The notes below the pieces were generated by a model. The model ran no database searches. It saw only the letters and a program-made list of their open reading frames with translations, and was not told where the DNA came from. From NCBI GenBank assembly GCA_025934635.1, contig JAICWX010000427.1, positions 1-6,296 of the forward strand: 6,296 nucleotides of DNA, given 5' to 3'. The DNA comes from Streptosporangiaceae bacterium (lineage in GTDB: Bacteria; Actinomycetota; Actinomycetes; Streptosporangiales; Streptosporangiaceae). Of the stretch, positions 5,813-6,296 are shown piece by piece. The position numbers and the translations under genes are program-made. Within the stretch, counting starts at the first letter, position 1. Each line of letters starts with the position of its first letter.

Positions 5813-5841
5813 ACCTAGAAGGACGCATTGGAGGGGGTCAA
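5813..5841 (-). promoter_or_regulatory. Candidate promoter of secreted paralog 2
   Basis: TTGACC (5841-5836) and CTAGGT (5818-5813) are 17 bases apart on the minus strand. The -35 matches five of six consensus bases and the -10 is acceptable for a high-GC actinomycete. GGACAC follows directly, as before paralog 1. The predicted leader is about 135 bases. It is flanked by TTCCGT inverted repeats on both sides. Confidence 0.55.
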
Positions 5842-5853
5842 TGGTTGCCGGCG

Positions 5854-5871
5854 TTCCGTAATTCAACGGAA
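5854..5871 (-). promoter_or_regulatory. Second TTCCGT inverted repeat, upstream of the paralog 2 promoter
   Basis: TTCCGT (5854-5859) and ACGGAA (5866-5871) are separated by 6 bases, about 13 bases upstream of the -35. It uses the same half-site as the 5776-5811 repeat but with a shorter spacer. Two sites on either side of a promoter could bind one regulator cooperatively or serve for activation and repression. Confidence 0.45.
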
Positions 5872-5896
5872 TGTGACGTACGTACCCCGGACATGG

Positions 5897-5929
5897 CAGT
5901 GGCGCCGGCCCACTGGGCCGACGCCACTG
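5897..5929 (-). terminator. Terminator of secreted paralog 3
   Basis: CAGTGGCGCCGGCCC (5897-5911) and GGGCCGACGCCACTG (5915-5929) pair over 15 positions with one mismatch, around the loop ACT. It lies 47 bases past the stop codon at 5976. No T-tract follows on the minus strand, which is common for actinomycete terminators. The outer arm matches the terminator at 4855-4890. Confidence 0.75.
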
Positions 5930-5949
5930 CTTGGTGCTCGGTGCTTGTC

Positions 5950-5964
5950 GCTCAGGTTCTGAGC
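5950..5964 (-). other. Conserved small hairpin after the stop codon of paralog 3
   Basis: GCTCAG-GTT-CTGAGC, identical to 4896-4910 and in the same position relative to its stop codon (12 bases past it). The surrounding 3' untranslated bases are also nearly the same in both units, marking the duplication. Confidence 0.5.
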
Positions 5965-5975
5965 CTCAGGTTCTC

Positions 5976-6296
5976 CTAGCGGAGGACGCCGAAGTCAGCG
6001 CCCCAGAGCTGGGTGTCGTCAACGGAACCGACCTGGGTGCCACGGCCGTTGGTGAAGCCGGTCAGGTTCTTGACCTGGATCTGCGGACGCGGCTTGTCGG
6101 TCGGGAACCCGTTGGCCGGGTAGCTCATCACGAACGGGTGCGAGAAGTTCGTGTCCGAGCCGTTGATCAGCGGGACGTAACCGGCGCGCAGGGTGGCGGG
6201 CGAGTCGTTGGCGTCGATGATCCAGACCGTCTTGGCCGAGACGCCACACGGCTGGAGGGTAACGCCCTCACCCTGGGTCGCGGTGGCGGCAACGCC
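5976..6296 (-). CDS. Secreted protein, tandem paralog 3, C-terminal part
   Basis: The last 106 codons of a third family member; the N-terminus lies beyond the right edge. It aligns without gaps to residues 144-249 of paralog 2, with about 83 of 106 residues identical by my hand count. It retains TLQPCGVSAKTVWIID from the ricin-B-like stretch, YVPLINGSDTNFSHPFV, the FPTDKPRPQ segment and the WGADFGVLR end. It is much closer to paralog 2 than to paralog 1, and shares with it the small inserts near the Asp-Ser-Pro loop and before the C-terminus. A signal peptide and the 13-residue Cys insert are expected upstream but cannot be seen. It has its own terminator. Function unknown. Confidence 0.88.
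   Translation of the reverse strand, partial: GVAATATQGEGVTLQPCGVSAKTVWIIDANDSPATLRAGYVPLINGSDTNFSHPFVMSYPANGFPTDKPRPQIQVKNLTGFTNGRGTQVGSVDDTQLWGADFGVLR

Noticed and set aside
4855..5964. Repeated hairpins as a CRISPR or integrated-element signature
   Set aside because: Only two copies each, about 1 kb apart, each tied to a stop codon; they are duplicated terminators, with no spacers, integrase or target duplication.

Overview
The window is GC-rich throughout, has high-GC wobble positions, and all supportable genes lie on the minus strand. The protein families (a zinc-ribbon DUF6758-like protein beside a PHP phosphoesterase, and a RecB-like nuclease beginning with a CPRRYR motif) point to an actinomycete. 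Genus cannot be read from the sequence.

Right to left, in the direction of transcription, there are three blocks. (1) 3964-6296 holds a tandem array of at least three paralogous secreted proteins: one cut by the window edge at 5976-6296, one at 4922-5671 and one at 3964-4647. The two complete copies have a near-identical N-terminus, an Ala-rich signal peptide ending in ASA, a CGxxCID-FSREFG motif at the mature N-terminus, one ricin-B-like stretch and a C-terminus ending WGA(D/N)FGVLR. Each complete copy has its own leader, and each of the three is followed by a terminator hairpin, so they look like separate transcription units made by duplication. The control region of the middle copy carries two inverted repeats with a shared TTCCGT half-site, one of them lying on the predicted transcription start. 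I do not recognise a named function for this family.

(2) 1225-3836 is a two-gene operon: a DUF6758-like zinc-ribbon protein followed after 17 bases by an unusual 630-codon frame. Its first ~275 residues are a complete PHP-family metallophosphoesterase. Its last 325 residues (from Met306) are an amidase_2-type, endolysin-like peptidoglycan amidase with two 39-residue C-terminal repeats. No stop separates the halves. Met306 has its own Shine-Dalgarno-like sequence and sits in an ATGA, so the frame may be a true fusion, a two-product gene, or a recently merged pair.

(3) 1-802 is a second tight operon: an MBL-fold protein whose site-2 zinc ligands have been substituted, then, 5 bases later, the start of a RecB/Cas4-like PD-(D/E)XK nuclease that runs off the left edge. 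The gene-free stretch 803-1224 upstream of it contains a candidate promoter and a cluster of CATCGATG palindromes on roughly one helical face.

The strongest leads are the PHP-amidase frame, the secreted paralog array with its own operator-like repeats, and the ligand-depleted MBL protein. No mobile element, CRISPR array, tRNA or rRNA is visible.
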